From the NCBI GenBank assembly GCA_021796455.1, contig JAKACA010000008.1, positions 1 to 41,922 on the forward strand: a stretch of DNA of 41,922 nt, given 5' to 3'. Numbering within the stretch: position 1 is the stretch's first letter; every line of letters starts with the position of its first letter. Below the pieces are notes generated by a model, which was given only the letters and a program-made list of their open reading frames with translations, searched no databases and had not been told where the DNA came from. Both the position numbers and the translations under genes were made by a program. Of the stretch, positions 27,309-34,220 are shown piece after piece. This DNA comes from Actinomycetes bacterium (GTDB lineage: Bacteria > Actinomycetota > Acidimicrobiia > Acidimicrobiales > Bog-793).

Positions 27309-28135
27309 TCCCGGCCTCGTTCGACTACGTCCGTGCCGACTCCCTCGATCAGGCGACGGGACTGCTGGAGAGACACGGCGACGGCGCCAAGGTGCTCGCT
27401 GGTGGTCACTCCCTTCTCCCCCTCATGAAGCTGCGCCTGGCTGTCCCTGAGGTCCTAGTCGACATCGGCCGCATCCCGGGGCTCAGCTACGTGCGGGACG
27501 GAGGGGACCACCTGGCCGTGGGTGCGCTCACCACCCATGACGAGATCGCCCGGTCCCCGCTCGTCGGCTCCCAGCTTCCGCTGCTCGCCCACGTGGCCGG
27601 CCAGATCGGAGATCCTCAGGTGAGGCACAGAGGAACCATCGGTGGGTCGCTCGCCCACGGTGACCCCGCTTCCGATCTCCCGGCCGTGGTGCTGGCCCTT
27701 CGCGGGACGCTCGTGCTGAGGGGACCGGGAGGCAGCCGGGAGGTCGACTCCGAAGCGTTCCACCTCGGGTTCCTGGAGACTGCGGTCGCTCCCGACGAGA
27801 TCTTGACCGAGATCCGCCTGCCCAAGATGGGCGAGCTCGGCTGGGGCTTCGAGAAGCTCACGAAACGAGCCCAGGACTGGGCGATAGTCGGTGCCGTCGC
27901 CGCTCGTCTCGACGGGGACGGCTCGACCGCGATCGCTTTGATCAACGTCGGGCCGGTCCCGGCAAGGGCTTTGGCAGCCGAGGCCGCGCTAGAGGCCGGC
28001 TCGAGTCCCGCCGAGGCAGCTGCGCGGGCAGATGACGGGATCGAGGTGTCGGGAGATCTGAACGCGTCCGAGGCCTTCCGGAGGCATCTGACGCGAGTGC
28101 TCGTCGGCCGGGCGCTCGAAAAGGCACTGGTATAG
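27305..28135 (+). CDS. Molybdenum hydroxylase FAD-binding medium subunit
   Basis: This CoxM-like FAD subunit has 276 residues. Both flavin motifs are clear: AGGHSLLPLMKLRLAVPE and GTIGGSLAHGDPASDLPA. A C-terminal CO_deh_flav domain follows. GTG 27305 overlaps the stop of the [2Fe-2S] gene (GTGA), which fixes the start; the longer open frame runs through that gene. It completes the three-subunit enzyme whose electrons probably go to the respiratory chain. The end of the gene carries the first copy of a 14-base tandem duplication. Confidence 0.93.
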   Translation: MIPASFDYVRADSLDQATGLLERHGDGAKVLAGGHSLLPLMKLRLAVPEVLVDIGRIPGLSYVRDGGDHLAVGALTTHDEIARSPLVGSQLPLLAHVAGQIGDPQVRHRGTIGGSLAHGDPASDLPAVVLALRGTLVLRGPGGSREVDSEAFHLGFLETAVAPDEILTEIRLPKMGELGWGFEKLTKRAQDWAIVGAVAARLDGDGSTAIALINVGPVPARALAAEAALEAGSSPAEAAARADDGIEVSGDLNASEAFRRHLTRVLVGRALEKALV

Positions 28136-28159
28136 GGGAGTTGGGATAGGGGAGTTGGG
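28132..28159 (+). repeat. Perfect 14-bp tandem duplication containing two ribosome sites
   Basis: ATAGGGGAGTTGGG occurs twice back to back, at 28132-28145 and 28146-28159, ending exactly at the ATG of the next gene. Each copy holds GGGGAG; the second is five bases from the ATG. The duplication spans the stop codon of the FAD-subunit gene. Confidence 0.85.
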
Positions 28160-28474
28160 ATGAAGGAGCTTCTGCCGCAGATCGACCAGTGGTTCGCCGA
28201 GGGTAAGAGAGTCGCCGTCGCGCGCGTCGTCGGAGTCGATGGCTCGAGTCCGCGCGACCCGGGGGCGACGATGGTTGTCAGCGACGCCGGGGAGGTCGCC
28301 GGATCGGTGTCAGGTGGTTGCGTCGAGAGCGCCGTGGTGACAGAGGCGCTCTCGGTCATCGAGTCGGGAGAGGCGCGTGTCTGCACGTTTGGCTACTCAG
28401 ACGACGAAGCTTTCGCGGTCGGACTCACGTGCGGAGGCACCGTGAGAGTGCTAGTGGAGCCACTCGACTGGTGA
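28160..28474 (+). CDS. XdhC N-terminal-domain protein (split XdhC, part 1)
   Basis: This 104-residue protein corresponds to the N-terminal XdhC/CoxI domain only. RVVGVDGSSPRDPGATMVV, AGSVSGGCVESAVV and the GLTCGGTVRVLVEPL end are diagnostic. The Rossmann half is a separate gene that begins on its stop codon (GTGA). Split XdhC pairs are known in actinomycetes, so this is not obviously a frameshift. It should help deliver or sulfurate the Mo cofactor of the neighbouring enzyme. The ATG follows a duplicated GGGGAG ribosome site. Confidence 0.85.
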   Translation: MKELLPQIDQWFAEGKRVAVARVVGVDGSSPRDPGATMVVSDAGEVAGSVSGGCVESAVVTEALSVIESGEARVCTFGYSDDEAFAVGLTCGGTVRVLVEPLDW

Positions 28475-29388
28475 CAGGGCGCGTGGCACCCGGCGGCGGG
28501 ATCTTCCAGGCGCTGAGAGCTGCCCTTGCGGCCTCCAGGCCGGCGGGGCTGGCCACGGTCGCCGCGGTCGACGAGACAGCAGGCGCGATAAATGTCGGGT
28601 CCAAGCTTCTAGTCGTCCCCGGCGCCTGGGCTCCTGCGGCGCCCAGCAGCGAGGCAGGCGTGCTCGCCGGCACTCCGGGCAGCGAGGCCGGCGTGCTCGC
28701 GGAGGGTGCCGAGACTTTGCTCGGCGGCTTCGGCGACGCCGACCTCGACAGGGTCGTGGCGAGAGACGTCCGGGCCGCCATCTCGAGCGGGCTCACGGTC
28801 ACGAGGCACTACGGTCCTCACGGCGAGGCGCGCCAGATGGAGGTAGAAGTGTTCATCGAGGTGTTCGCTACGCCTCCTCGAATGATCATCTTCGGCGCCG
28901 TGGATTTCACCGCCGCACTCGCTTTAGCCGCGAAGCTGCTGGGTTACCACGTCGAGGTCTGCGATGCGCGGGCCGTGTTTGCCACGCGTGAGCGCTTCCC
29001 GATGGCCGACGAGGTCGTGGTCGAGTGGCCCGATCGCTATCTGGACCGCACCGGCAGAGATCTCGGGCCGCGAGACGCGGTATGCGTGCTCACCCATGAC
29101 TCGAAGTTCGACGTCCCAGCTGTTCTCGCGGCTCTTCGTACCGGGGTCGGCTATCTCGGAGCGATGGGTTCACGCAGGACTCATGACGAGCGCCTGAAGC
29201 GACTGCTGGAGGCGGGGGCTGAGCCGGCCCAGCTCGCGGAGCGACTGATGAGCCCGATCGGACTCGACATCGGTGCCCGGACGCCCGAGGAGACGGCGAT
29301 CGCCATCTGTGCGGAGATCATCGCGAGTCGGACCGGGATCAAGGTGCCCTCGCTCCGCAGGAGAGAGGGCCCGATCCACCGGCGCTGA
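28471..29388 (+). CDS. XdhC family protein with C-terminal Rossmann domain (split XdhC, part 2)
   Basis: This 305-residue second half of the XdhC system has a C-terminal NAD-fold XdhC_C domain: RMIIFGAVDFTAALALAAKLLG, then VCVLTHDSKFDVPAVLAALR, GYLGAMGSRRTHDERLKRL and LDIGARTPEETAIAICAEI. The N-terminal part is a loose XdhC-like region with a short duplicated SEAGVLA segment (GVLAGTP, then SEAGVLAEG) that looks like an indel. GTG 28471 overlaps the stop of part 1. It lacks the YHS domain seen on the XdhC of the form I locus. Confidence 0.85.
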   Translation: MTGRVAPGGGIFQALRAALAASRPAGLATVAAVDETAGAINVGSKLLVVPGAWAPAAPSSEAGVLAGTPGSEAGVLAEGAETLLGGFGDADLDRVVARDVRAAISSGLTVTRHYGPHGEARQMEVEVFIEVFATPPRMIIFGAVDFTAALALAAKLLGYHVEVCDARAVFATRERFPMADEVVVEWPDRYLDRTGRDLGPRDAVCVLTHDSKFDVPAVLAALRTGVGYLGAMGSRRTHDERLKRLLEAGAEPAQLAERLMSPIGLDIGARTPEETAIAICAEIIASRTGIKVPSLRRREGPIHRR

Positions 29389-29439
29389 CGAGTAGCGAGT
29401 GAACACGTAGCAGGCGGGCGGGCCGGTGTGCAGCGTCGG

Positions 29440-29445
29440 TACGCT
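29440..29445 (+). promoter_or_regulatory. Candidate -10 box, leaderless start of mocA-like gene
   Basis: TACGCT fits TANNNT and ends six bases before the GTG at 29452. The 63-base spacer after the XdhC gene has no ribosome site near this GTG. An internal leaderless promoter is possible. Confidence 0.3.
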
Positions 29446-29451
29446 CGCACG

Positions 29452-30012
29452 GTGTCAACTGCTGCAGTGATCCTCGCCGCGGGGGCTGGCACGCGCTTTG
29501 GCGGTCCCGGCGAGAAGCTAGCGACAGTGGTACGCGGCCGCCCACTGCTCGCGTGGGCGATCGAGCCGGCAGTGGAGGCCGGCTGCGACGAGGTCGTCGT
29601 AGTGAGCGGCGCCGCCGACCTGATCGGTCTCGTGCCGTCCGATGTGACTCTGCTGCGCAACGACGAGTGGCAGCTCGGGCAGGCGACTTCGCTCGGTGTC
29701 GCGCTCGACTGGTGCCAACGCCAGGGTCATACCGCCGCCATCGTCGGGCTGGGGGACACCCCTGGGCTGACGGCCTCGGCGTGGCGGGCGGTCGCGTCCG
29801 CGCCGGGCGGACCGATCGTCGTCGCGACCTACGATGGACGGCGCGGCCATCCGGTCCGCTTGGATGCCACGGTGTGGACGTTGCTGCCTACGAGCGGGGA
29901 AGAGGGTGCACGTGTTCTCATGTCGAGGCGACCTGAGCTCGTGACCGAAGTAGCCTGCGAGGGCAAAGCGGCCGACATCGACACGAGAGAGGACCTCCGC
30001 CGATGGAGTTGA
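29452..30012 (+). CDS. mocA: Molybdenum cofactor cytidylyltransferase-like, MocA family
   Basis: This nucleotidyltransferase of the MobA/MocA family has about 186 residues. The nucleotide-binding start TAAVILAAGAGTRFGG with a following GEKL, then GLGDTPGLTAS and the RGHPVRLDATVW segment, fit MocA. MocA joins CMP to molybdopterin to make the MCD cofactor used by CO-dehydrogenase-type enzymes. Its place in the Mo-hydroxylase operon supports CTP use. GTG 29452 gives the family N-terminus; GTG 29428 is an alternative. It overlaps coxG by ten bases. Confidence 0.85.
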   Translation: MSTAAVILAAGAGTRFGGPGEKLATVVRGRPLLAWAIEPAVEAGCDEVVVVSGAADLIGLVPSDVTLLRNDEWQLGQATSLGVALDWCQRQGHTAAIVGLGDTPGLTASAWRAVASAPGGPIVVATYDGRRGHPVRLDATVWTLLPTSGEEGARVLMSRRPELVTEVACEGKAADIDTREDLRRWS

Positions 30013-30839
30013 CGAACGAGTTCGAGGTAGCCGTACCCGTAGAGGAGGCATGGACGCTCCTGACCGACGTAGAGCGGATCGCACCCTGTCTACCAGGTGC
30101 CGAGCTCCAAGAGGTCGAGGGCGACGAGTATCGCGGAGTCGTGAAGGTGAAAGTCGGCCCGATAACAGCCTCGTATAAGGGATCGGCCCGTTTCGAGGAG
30201 CTGGACGGCGCAGCGCACCGCGGGGTGCTCAGGGCCGAGGGTCGAGAGACTCGTGGGCAGGGCAACGCCTCGGCGACGATCACGGCGACGCTGTCCTCGT
30301 CAGGGGCCGGGACGAAGGTCGAGGTTGTCACGGACCTTGCGATCACCGGCAAGGTCGCGCAGTTCGGCAGGGGCGTGCTGGCCGACGTATCGGGCAAGCT
30401 TCTCGACCAGTTCGTCCGTAACCTCGAGACGATGGTCCTCGCGCCGGACGCGCCGACAAGCGTGGGAGCGGCGACCGCGCCGGGTAGATCTCCGGAGGCA
30501 ACGCCCGAGTCGAAGGCGTCGACGACACCCGAGTCGAAGGGGTCGGCGCCCACGTCCAAGGGGTCGGCGCGCACGTCCGGCGAGTCAGGTGCGGCATCGA
30601 ACGGCACAGGGCCCGACGTTGCCACTGCCCCCTCCTCCCCAGCGGCCGGCACGGACCAGCCTGCTGAGACCCCACCGTCGTCTATCCGGCGGATTCAGTC
30701 AGCTCCTGCCGAACCGGTCGACCTCGGGCGGATGGCCGGTCCCTCCCTGGCAAGGCGGCTCATCCCCTTCGCGAGCGTGGCCGGAGCGCTGTTTCTCGCG
30801 CGGGTGATCGTGTACGCTCTGCGCCGCCGCAAGAAGTGA
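30003..30839 (+). CDS. coxG: CoxG-like SRPBCC protein with C-terminal membrane anchor
   Basis: This 278-residue CoxG-family protein has three parts. Residues 1-145 form the SRPBCC domain (ELTNEFEVAVPVEEAWTLL, APCLPGAELQEVEGD, GQGNASATITATL, GRGVLADVSGKLL). Residues 150-240 are a Ser/Thr/Pro/Ala linker with imperfect ESKAS/ESKGS/TSKGS repeats. A hydrophobic helix near 250-270 is followed by RRRKK, which should anchor it to the inner face of the membrane. CoxG links CO dehydrogenase to the membrane and quinone pool in CO oxidisers. Here it sits in the form II operon, while no coxG is seen beside the form I genes in this window, so it could serve either enzyme. Confidence 0.88.
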   Translation: MELTNEFEVAVPVEEAWTLLTDVERIAPCLPGAELQEVEGDEYRGVVKVKVGPITASYKGSARFEELDGAAHRGVLRAEGRETRGQGNASATITATLSSSGAGTKVEVVTDLAITGKVAQFGRGVLADVSGKLLDQFVRNLETMVLAPDAPTSVGAATAPGRSPEATPESKASTTPESKGSAPTSKGSARTSGESGAASNGTGPDVATAPSSPAAGTDQPAETPPSSIRRIQSAPAEPVDLGRMAGPSLARRLIPFASVAGALFLARVIVYALRRRKK

Positions 30840-31303
30840 GTGGCAGCGACCGAGAGGTGGTCGCGGGGTTGTTGGGGAGAGAGCCGAGGGGTTTCGAGGT
30901 AGCGGTGCGCGACCGCGCCGGAGCTCCCGTAGTCATCAGCAACCCACCGATCCTCAGTGACTGCACGCCGATGCCGACCCGTTTCTGGCTTGTCGGGAGC
31001 GAGATCAGGGCTGCCGTGAGCCGGCTCGAGTCGGCAGGCGGGGTGAAGGAGGCGGAGGCTGCCGTCGACCCGGTGGCGCTCGAGGCCGCCCACGCGCGCT
31101 ATGCGGCCGAGCGCGAGCGCCATATCCCGGCCGGTTATGTCGGCGCCGTGCCAGCCGGGGGTGTCGGCGGGACCCGGCGGGGGGTCAAGTGCCTGCACGC
31201 CCATCTCGCCTCGTATCTCGTGGGTGCTGACGATCCTGTCGGGGTGCTGGTGGCGCAGCGGCTCTCCATCGATCGGAACGACTTCGTGGTTGAAAGTGCC
31301 TGA
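30836..31303 (+). CDS. DUF501 family protein
   Basis: This 155-residue protein matches the actinobacterial DUF501 family (Rv1025-like) of unknown function. The recognisable parts are the VISNPPILSDCTPMPTRFWL core and the GVKCLHAHLASYLVGADDPVG segment with its Cys-His pair. In relatives it follows eno-divIC directly and precedes ppx. Here GTG 30836 overlaps the coxG stop (GTGA), so it is translationally tied to the inserted Mo operon, and it overlaps ppx by eight bases. Confidence 0.88.
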   Translation: MSGSDREVVAGLLGREPRGFEVAVRDRAGAPVVISNPPILSDCTPMPTRFWLVGSEIRAAVSRLESAGGVKEAEAAVDPVALEAAHARYAAERERHIPAGYVGAVPAGGVGGTRRGVKCLHAHLASYLVGADDPVGVLVAQRLSIDRNDFVVESA

Positions 31304-32351
31304 CGGTGGAGCCGGTGAGGCCGGCGTGCCCGGTGAGGCCGCGGCACCCTGCGTGGCCGCGGTCGACTGTGGCACCAACTCCACGCGACTGCTGATCGCC
31401 CGTGCCGATGGCGTGACCCTAGATCGCCGCATGAGGATCACCCGCCTTGGAGCGGGAGTAGACAGTTCCGGGGAGTTGCAGCCGGCGGCGATCTCGCGCA
31501 CCCTTGCCGTCCTGCGCGAGTACGGCGAAGCGATCACTGCTGCTGGCGCATCGGCCGTGATGGGCGTGGCAACCTCGGCCATCCGCGACGCGGTGAACAG
31601 TGCTTCCTTCCTGCAGCCCGCTGCCAAATTGCTCGGTACAGAGCTGAGAGTGCTCTCGGGGCTCGCCGAAGGGCAGCTCTCCTACAGGGGAGCGACCTCT
31701 GAGCTGCCGAGCTCTCGTGGCCCTTACCTGGTCGTCGATCTCGGGGGTGGTTCCACGGAGCTCGTGTGCGGCACAGGTGATGGCGCAGCGGCCGAGGTCG
31801 TCTCGTTGGACGTCGGCTGCGTGAGGGTGACGGAGCGTTTCCTAGGTTCGGATCCGCCGGCCCGGGCCGAGCTCGAAGCTGCGCAGTCATATGTCGCCGG
31901 GCTCGTGCAGATCGTCGCCCTCGAGCACCCAGCCTTCGTCGCCGAGGCTCGTGTGGCGGCTGGGCTGCCTGGCGGCAGTCTGGACGTCGTCCTCCCAGGC
32001 GCTCGCGGAGTCGGTACTCCACGTGGCGTGCACGCGAGGAGGCTCGTGGGGCTCGCGGGCACAGTATCGGCGCTCACGATGCTGTCGCTCGGGCTCGAGT
32101 CATACGACCGCGGCTCGGTCCACCATGCCCATCTCACCCGAGATGAAGTGTCGAGGCTCGCCGGGATTCTGGCGACTGAGGACGTAGCCACCCGGCGATC
32201 TCGCCGCGGCATGGAGCATGACCGAGCAGACGTCATCGTCGGCGGCACCGTAGTGCTGCTCACGATCATGGAGGTCCTCGGCTACGAGGAGCTGATCGTT
32301 TCGGAGTCGGACATCCTCGACGGCATGGTGGCTGAGCTTCTCGCAGGCTGA
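31296..32351 (+). CDS. ppx: Exopolyphosphatase/pppGpp phosphatase, Ppx/GppA family
   Basis: This 351-residue ASKHA-fold phosphatase releases phosphate from polyphosphate or pppGpp. The phosphate-1 loop AAVDCGTNSTRLLIA, GVATSAIRDA, and the phosphate-2 loop VVDLGGGSTELV are clear. LVGLAGTVSALTML and the C-terminal HDRADVIVGGTVVL and ESDILDGMVAELL are also conserved. I chose GTG 31296, which overlaps DUF501 by eight bases and leaves a short Gly/Ala/Pro-rich N-terminus. The gene ends the rightward block and is followed by a strong hairpin terminator. Confidence 0.92.
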   Translation: MPDGGAGEAGVPGEAAAPCVAAVDCGTNSTRLLIARADGVTLDRRMRITRLGAGVDSSGELQPAAISRTLAVLREYGEAITAAGASAVMGVATSAIRDAVNSASFLQPAAKLLGTELRVLSGLAEGQLSYRGATSELPSSRGPYLVVDLGGGSTELVCGTGDGAAAEVVSLDVGCVRVTERFLGSDPPARAELEAAQSYVAGLVQIVALEHPAFVAEARVAAGLPGGSLDVVLPGARGVGTPRGVHARRLVGLAGTVSALTMLSLGLESYDRGSVHHAHLTRDEVSRLAGILATEDVATRRSRRGMEHDRADVIVGGTVVLLTIMEVLGYEELIVSESDILDGMVAELLAG

Positions 32352-32373
32352 GCACGCCCGACGGGGAAGAACG

Positions 32374-32407
32374 GCCCCACCCGGCGTGCAGGCACGCCGG
32401 GTGGGGC
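32374..32407 (+). terminator. Strong hairpin terminator after ppx
   Basis: A perfect 15-base stem (32374-32388 with 32393-32407; arm GCCCCACCCGGCGTG) closes a four-base loop CAGG 23 bases after the ppx stop. GCCTTTG follows, so the U tract is short, as is common in GC-rich genomes. Confidence 0.75.
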
Positions 32408-32430
32408 GCCTTTGTCGCCGGCGAGCGGCG

Positions 32431-32497
32431 GCCTCCGGCCCGCCTCCGGCCCGCCTCCGCCTCCGGCCCCACACCGCCTCCGGCCCGCCTCCGGCCC
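32431..32497. repeat. 11-bp GC-rich direct repeats
   Basis: GCCTCCGGCCC occurs five times (starts 32431, 32442, 32459, 32476, 32487), with short interruptions of GCCTCC and CACACC. It lies between the ppx terminator and the 41-bp repeats. No gene is seen in 32352-32771; all of it is terminator plus repeats. Confidence 0.85.
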
Positions 32498-32498
32498 C

Positions 32499-32657
32499 GA
32501 CCCAACTGTGTGCGGCAAGTGACCGGAAAGGCCCACTCCGACCCAACTGTGTGCGGCAAGTGACCGGAAAGGCCCACTCCGCCCCAACTGTGTGCGGCAA
32601 GTGACCGGAAAGGCCCACTCCGACCCAACTGTGCGCGGCAAGTGACCGGAAAGGCCC
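32499..32657. repeat. 41-bp tandem repeat array A, four units
   Basis: Units begin at 32499, 32540, 32581 and 32622. Each starts GACCCAACTGTG (GCCCCAACTGTG in unit 3) and continues with CGGCAAGTGACCGGAAAGG and CCCACTCC. The first three are complete and nearly identical. The fourth has one further change (GTGCG for GTGTG) and loses its last five bases where a palindrome begins. Units are direct and contiguous with no spacer. The unit length is not a multiple of three, so the array is not protein-coding. Confidence 0.95.
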
Positions 32658-32668
32658 TTTCCGGTCAC
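32642..32668. repeat. 27-bp palindrome joining the two repeat arrays
   Basis: GTGACCGGAAAGG (32642-32654), one C, then CCTTTCCGGTCAC (32656-32668) is a perfect 13-1-13 palindrome. The left arm belongs to unit 4 of array A and the right arm begins array B, so the palindrome is the inversion point between the two arrays. Confidence 0.95.
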
Positions 32669-32744
32669 ATCCGGCACAAGGTTCGCCTTGTCCGCCCCAC
32701 TCCGGTCACATCCGGCACAAGGTTCGCCTTGTCCGCCCCACTCC
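32663..32744. repeat. 41-bp tandem repeat array B, two units with TTCG hairpins
   Basis: Two identical 41-base units (32663-32703 and 32704-32744) begin GGTCACATCCGG and end CCGCCCCACTCC. Each contains a small hairpin, ACAAGG-TTCG-CCTTGT (32676-32691 and 32717-32732). The first ~19 bases resemble the reverse complement of array A, while the CCCACTCC end resembles array A in direct orientation. Confidence 0.95.
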
Positions 32745-32771
32745 GCCCCGGCCATCGCCACCACCGCCCCC

Positions 32772-34220
32772 TCATTCCGTACGAGTCGCCGCGCTCCCCA
32801 CGCTCCCCACGCTCCCCCCGCCAGGCTGTGCTCCCAGGACCAGGCGGATTACCTCGGAGACGAAGGCGTCGGTGTCACTGTGGTTGTCTCTCGCCCATGT
32901 CGCTCCGTTGGCACCGAGCTGAGTGCGCAGGGCATCGTCGTCCAGGAGGCGTCTAACGCAGTCAGCCATCTCGCCCTGGTTACGCGCCCAAAGCCCGCCG
33001 TTGGAATTCGCTGCGTGCTCGGCCGCCACGGATGCATCTGGGACGACGACCGGTGTTCCGAACAGGAGGGACTCGATCGTTTCCCTTCCGATGGGGCCGG
33101 GTGGTCGCATGTCGACCGTGACCGACGCTCGTGCCATCAGGCGCCAGAGGTTCACCCGCGTGGGAGTCCACGTCATGTCGAAACGCCGCCCGGATCCGGT
33201 CACAAGCCAGCCGTGCCGGCGCACCTCTGCGATCGCTACATCACCGAAGACGTGGCGCAAGTAGTCGTGTGGGGGACACCGCCAGCTGGCCGGATCGTCG
33301 CCGAAGGCCGATATCACGAGCACGTAGGCACCGAATGTTGAGACGCCCGCCATGGCAGACGCGGCAGCAAGCTGGTTGACGGGAAGGGCGAGGCGGATGT
33401 GACGGATGTCAAGCGCGCTGTCAGTCCCTAATCCTTGCGCGATGCGGCGCAGCTCCACGTCGGACAAGACGCCGATCGCGTCGCAGTGCTCGGCGATCGG
33501 CCGGAAGGCCTGGGAGGACAACACCGGGTCGTCACCGCAGAGAGGAAGCAGGACGACTCTCGGTCGAGTTGGGCCGAGAGGCAGAGCCTCGCCCATCCAA
33601 AACGTCGCCAGTCCCGCGAGGACGACGACATCGGGATGCTGCTCCATCGTCGCGGTTATCGCCTCTTCCGAGACAAGTGCAGCCCGCTCGAGCAGGCCTC
33701 GGGCAGCCACTTCGGGCAGGGGTCCGCCCGGTTGGCGGCTCAAGGCAGCCCGTACAAGGCCGGCACGCAAAGAGGTGGCAGCGATGCCGGCGCCCCATCC
33801 GGCGCCCCAGCCTCCTCCCGAGATGCCCCCTGCAGGGATCCTGCGGCCAGCTCCAGCGCCGTCCCCGAGATCCCCCTTGTCAGGGGGGGCCGCAACCGAG
33901 TGAACCGGGAAGACGCCGTCATATCTGAGCCGAGGCGGGCGGGATCGGGGCTTGGAACGGTCCTCGATGCTCACGATGATGACTCGAGCGCGCAGAGCCA
34001 TCGCTCCGGCCAGGAATCTCGTCGCGGCGGCGTGCTCCCCGCCGTTTGAAGCCCAGGCCTCGGTGACTATGACAACTCGTGGCCTGTGGTCGAAGAACTC
34101 GGCCTCATCGGCGGATACTTCCATGCCGGAAACCTCGACGCGGTACCCCTCTGACCCGCCGGGCACTGCCGCATACCCCTCTGACCCGACTCCACCGGCC
34201 ACGCCGACCCGCTCAGTCAT
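32772..34220 (-). CDS. GT4-like glycosyltransferase
   Basis: This is a putative glycosyltransferase of 482 residues. The C-terminal half has the GT-B pattern: a YVLVISAFGDDP beta-strand, GWLVTGSGRRFD, and the donor-sugar segment GRETIESLLFGTPVVVPD with its conserved Glu. It ends in RLLDDDALRTQLGANGATWA. The N-terminal Rossmann-like half starts at PRVVIVTEAWASNGGEHAAA. The first ~32 residues contain a tandem GSEGY repeat (15-base duplication at 34144-34158 and 34174-34188), and a Gly-rich insert lies near 125-150. The C-terminus ends in GSVGSVGS from three 9-base units. ATG 34220 overlaps the upstream gene by eight bases; Met33 is another possible start. It probably builds a surface polysaccharide with the next two genes. 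Donor and acceptor unknown. Confidence 0.72.
   Translation of the reverse strand: MTERVGVAGGVGSEGYAAVPGGSEGYRVEVSGMEVSADEAEFFDHRPRVVIVTEAWASNGGEHAAATRFLAGAMALRARVIIVSIEDRSKPRSRPPRLRYDGVFPVHSVAAPPDKGDLGDGAGAGRRIPAGGISGGGWGAGWGAGIAATSLRAGLVRAALSRQPGGPLPEVAARGLLERAALVSEEAITATMEQHPDVVVLAGLATFWMGEALPLGPTRPRVVLLPLCGDDPVLSSQAFRPIAEHCDAIGVLSDVELRRIAQGLGTDSALDIRHIRLALPVNQLAAASAMAGVSTFGAYVLVISAFGDDPASWRCPPHDYLRHVFGDVAIAEVRRHGWLVTGSGRRFDMTWTPTRVNLWRLMARASVTVDMRPPGPIGRETIESLLFGTPVVVPDASVAAEHAANSNGGLWARNQGEMADCVRRLLDDDALRTQLGANGATWARDNHSDTDAFVSEVIRLVLGAQPGGGSVGSVGSAATRTE
34144..34188. repeat. 15-bp in-frame duplication in the glycosyltransferase N-terminus
   Basis: TACCCCTCTGACCCG occurs at 34144-34158 and 34174-34188, 30 bases apart, so ten codons are spaced in frame. 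On the minus strand it encodes the GSEGY pair. Confidence 0.8.

Noticed and set aside
28160-29388. Frameshift in a single xdhC gene
   Set aside because: The second part starts with a GTGA overlap like other junctions here, and split XdhC pairs are known in actinomycetes, so two genes are more likely.
32663-32744. Array with hairpins as a possible CRISPR
   Set aside because: Units are contiguous without unique spacers and no cas genes are near.
32100-32764. Minus-strand open frames of 120-172 codons over the 41-bp repeats, with repeated peptides
   Set aside because: The 41-base unit is not a multiple of three and happens to be open in all three minus frames, so each frame gives the same peptides in rotation. 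No ribosome site or family match.
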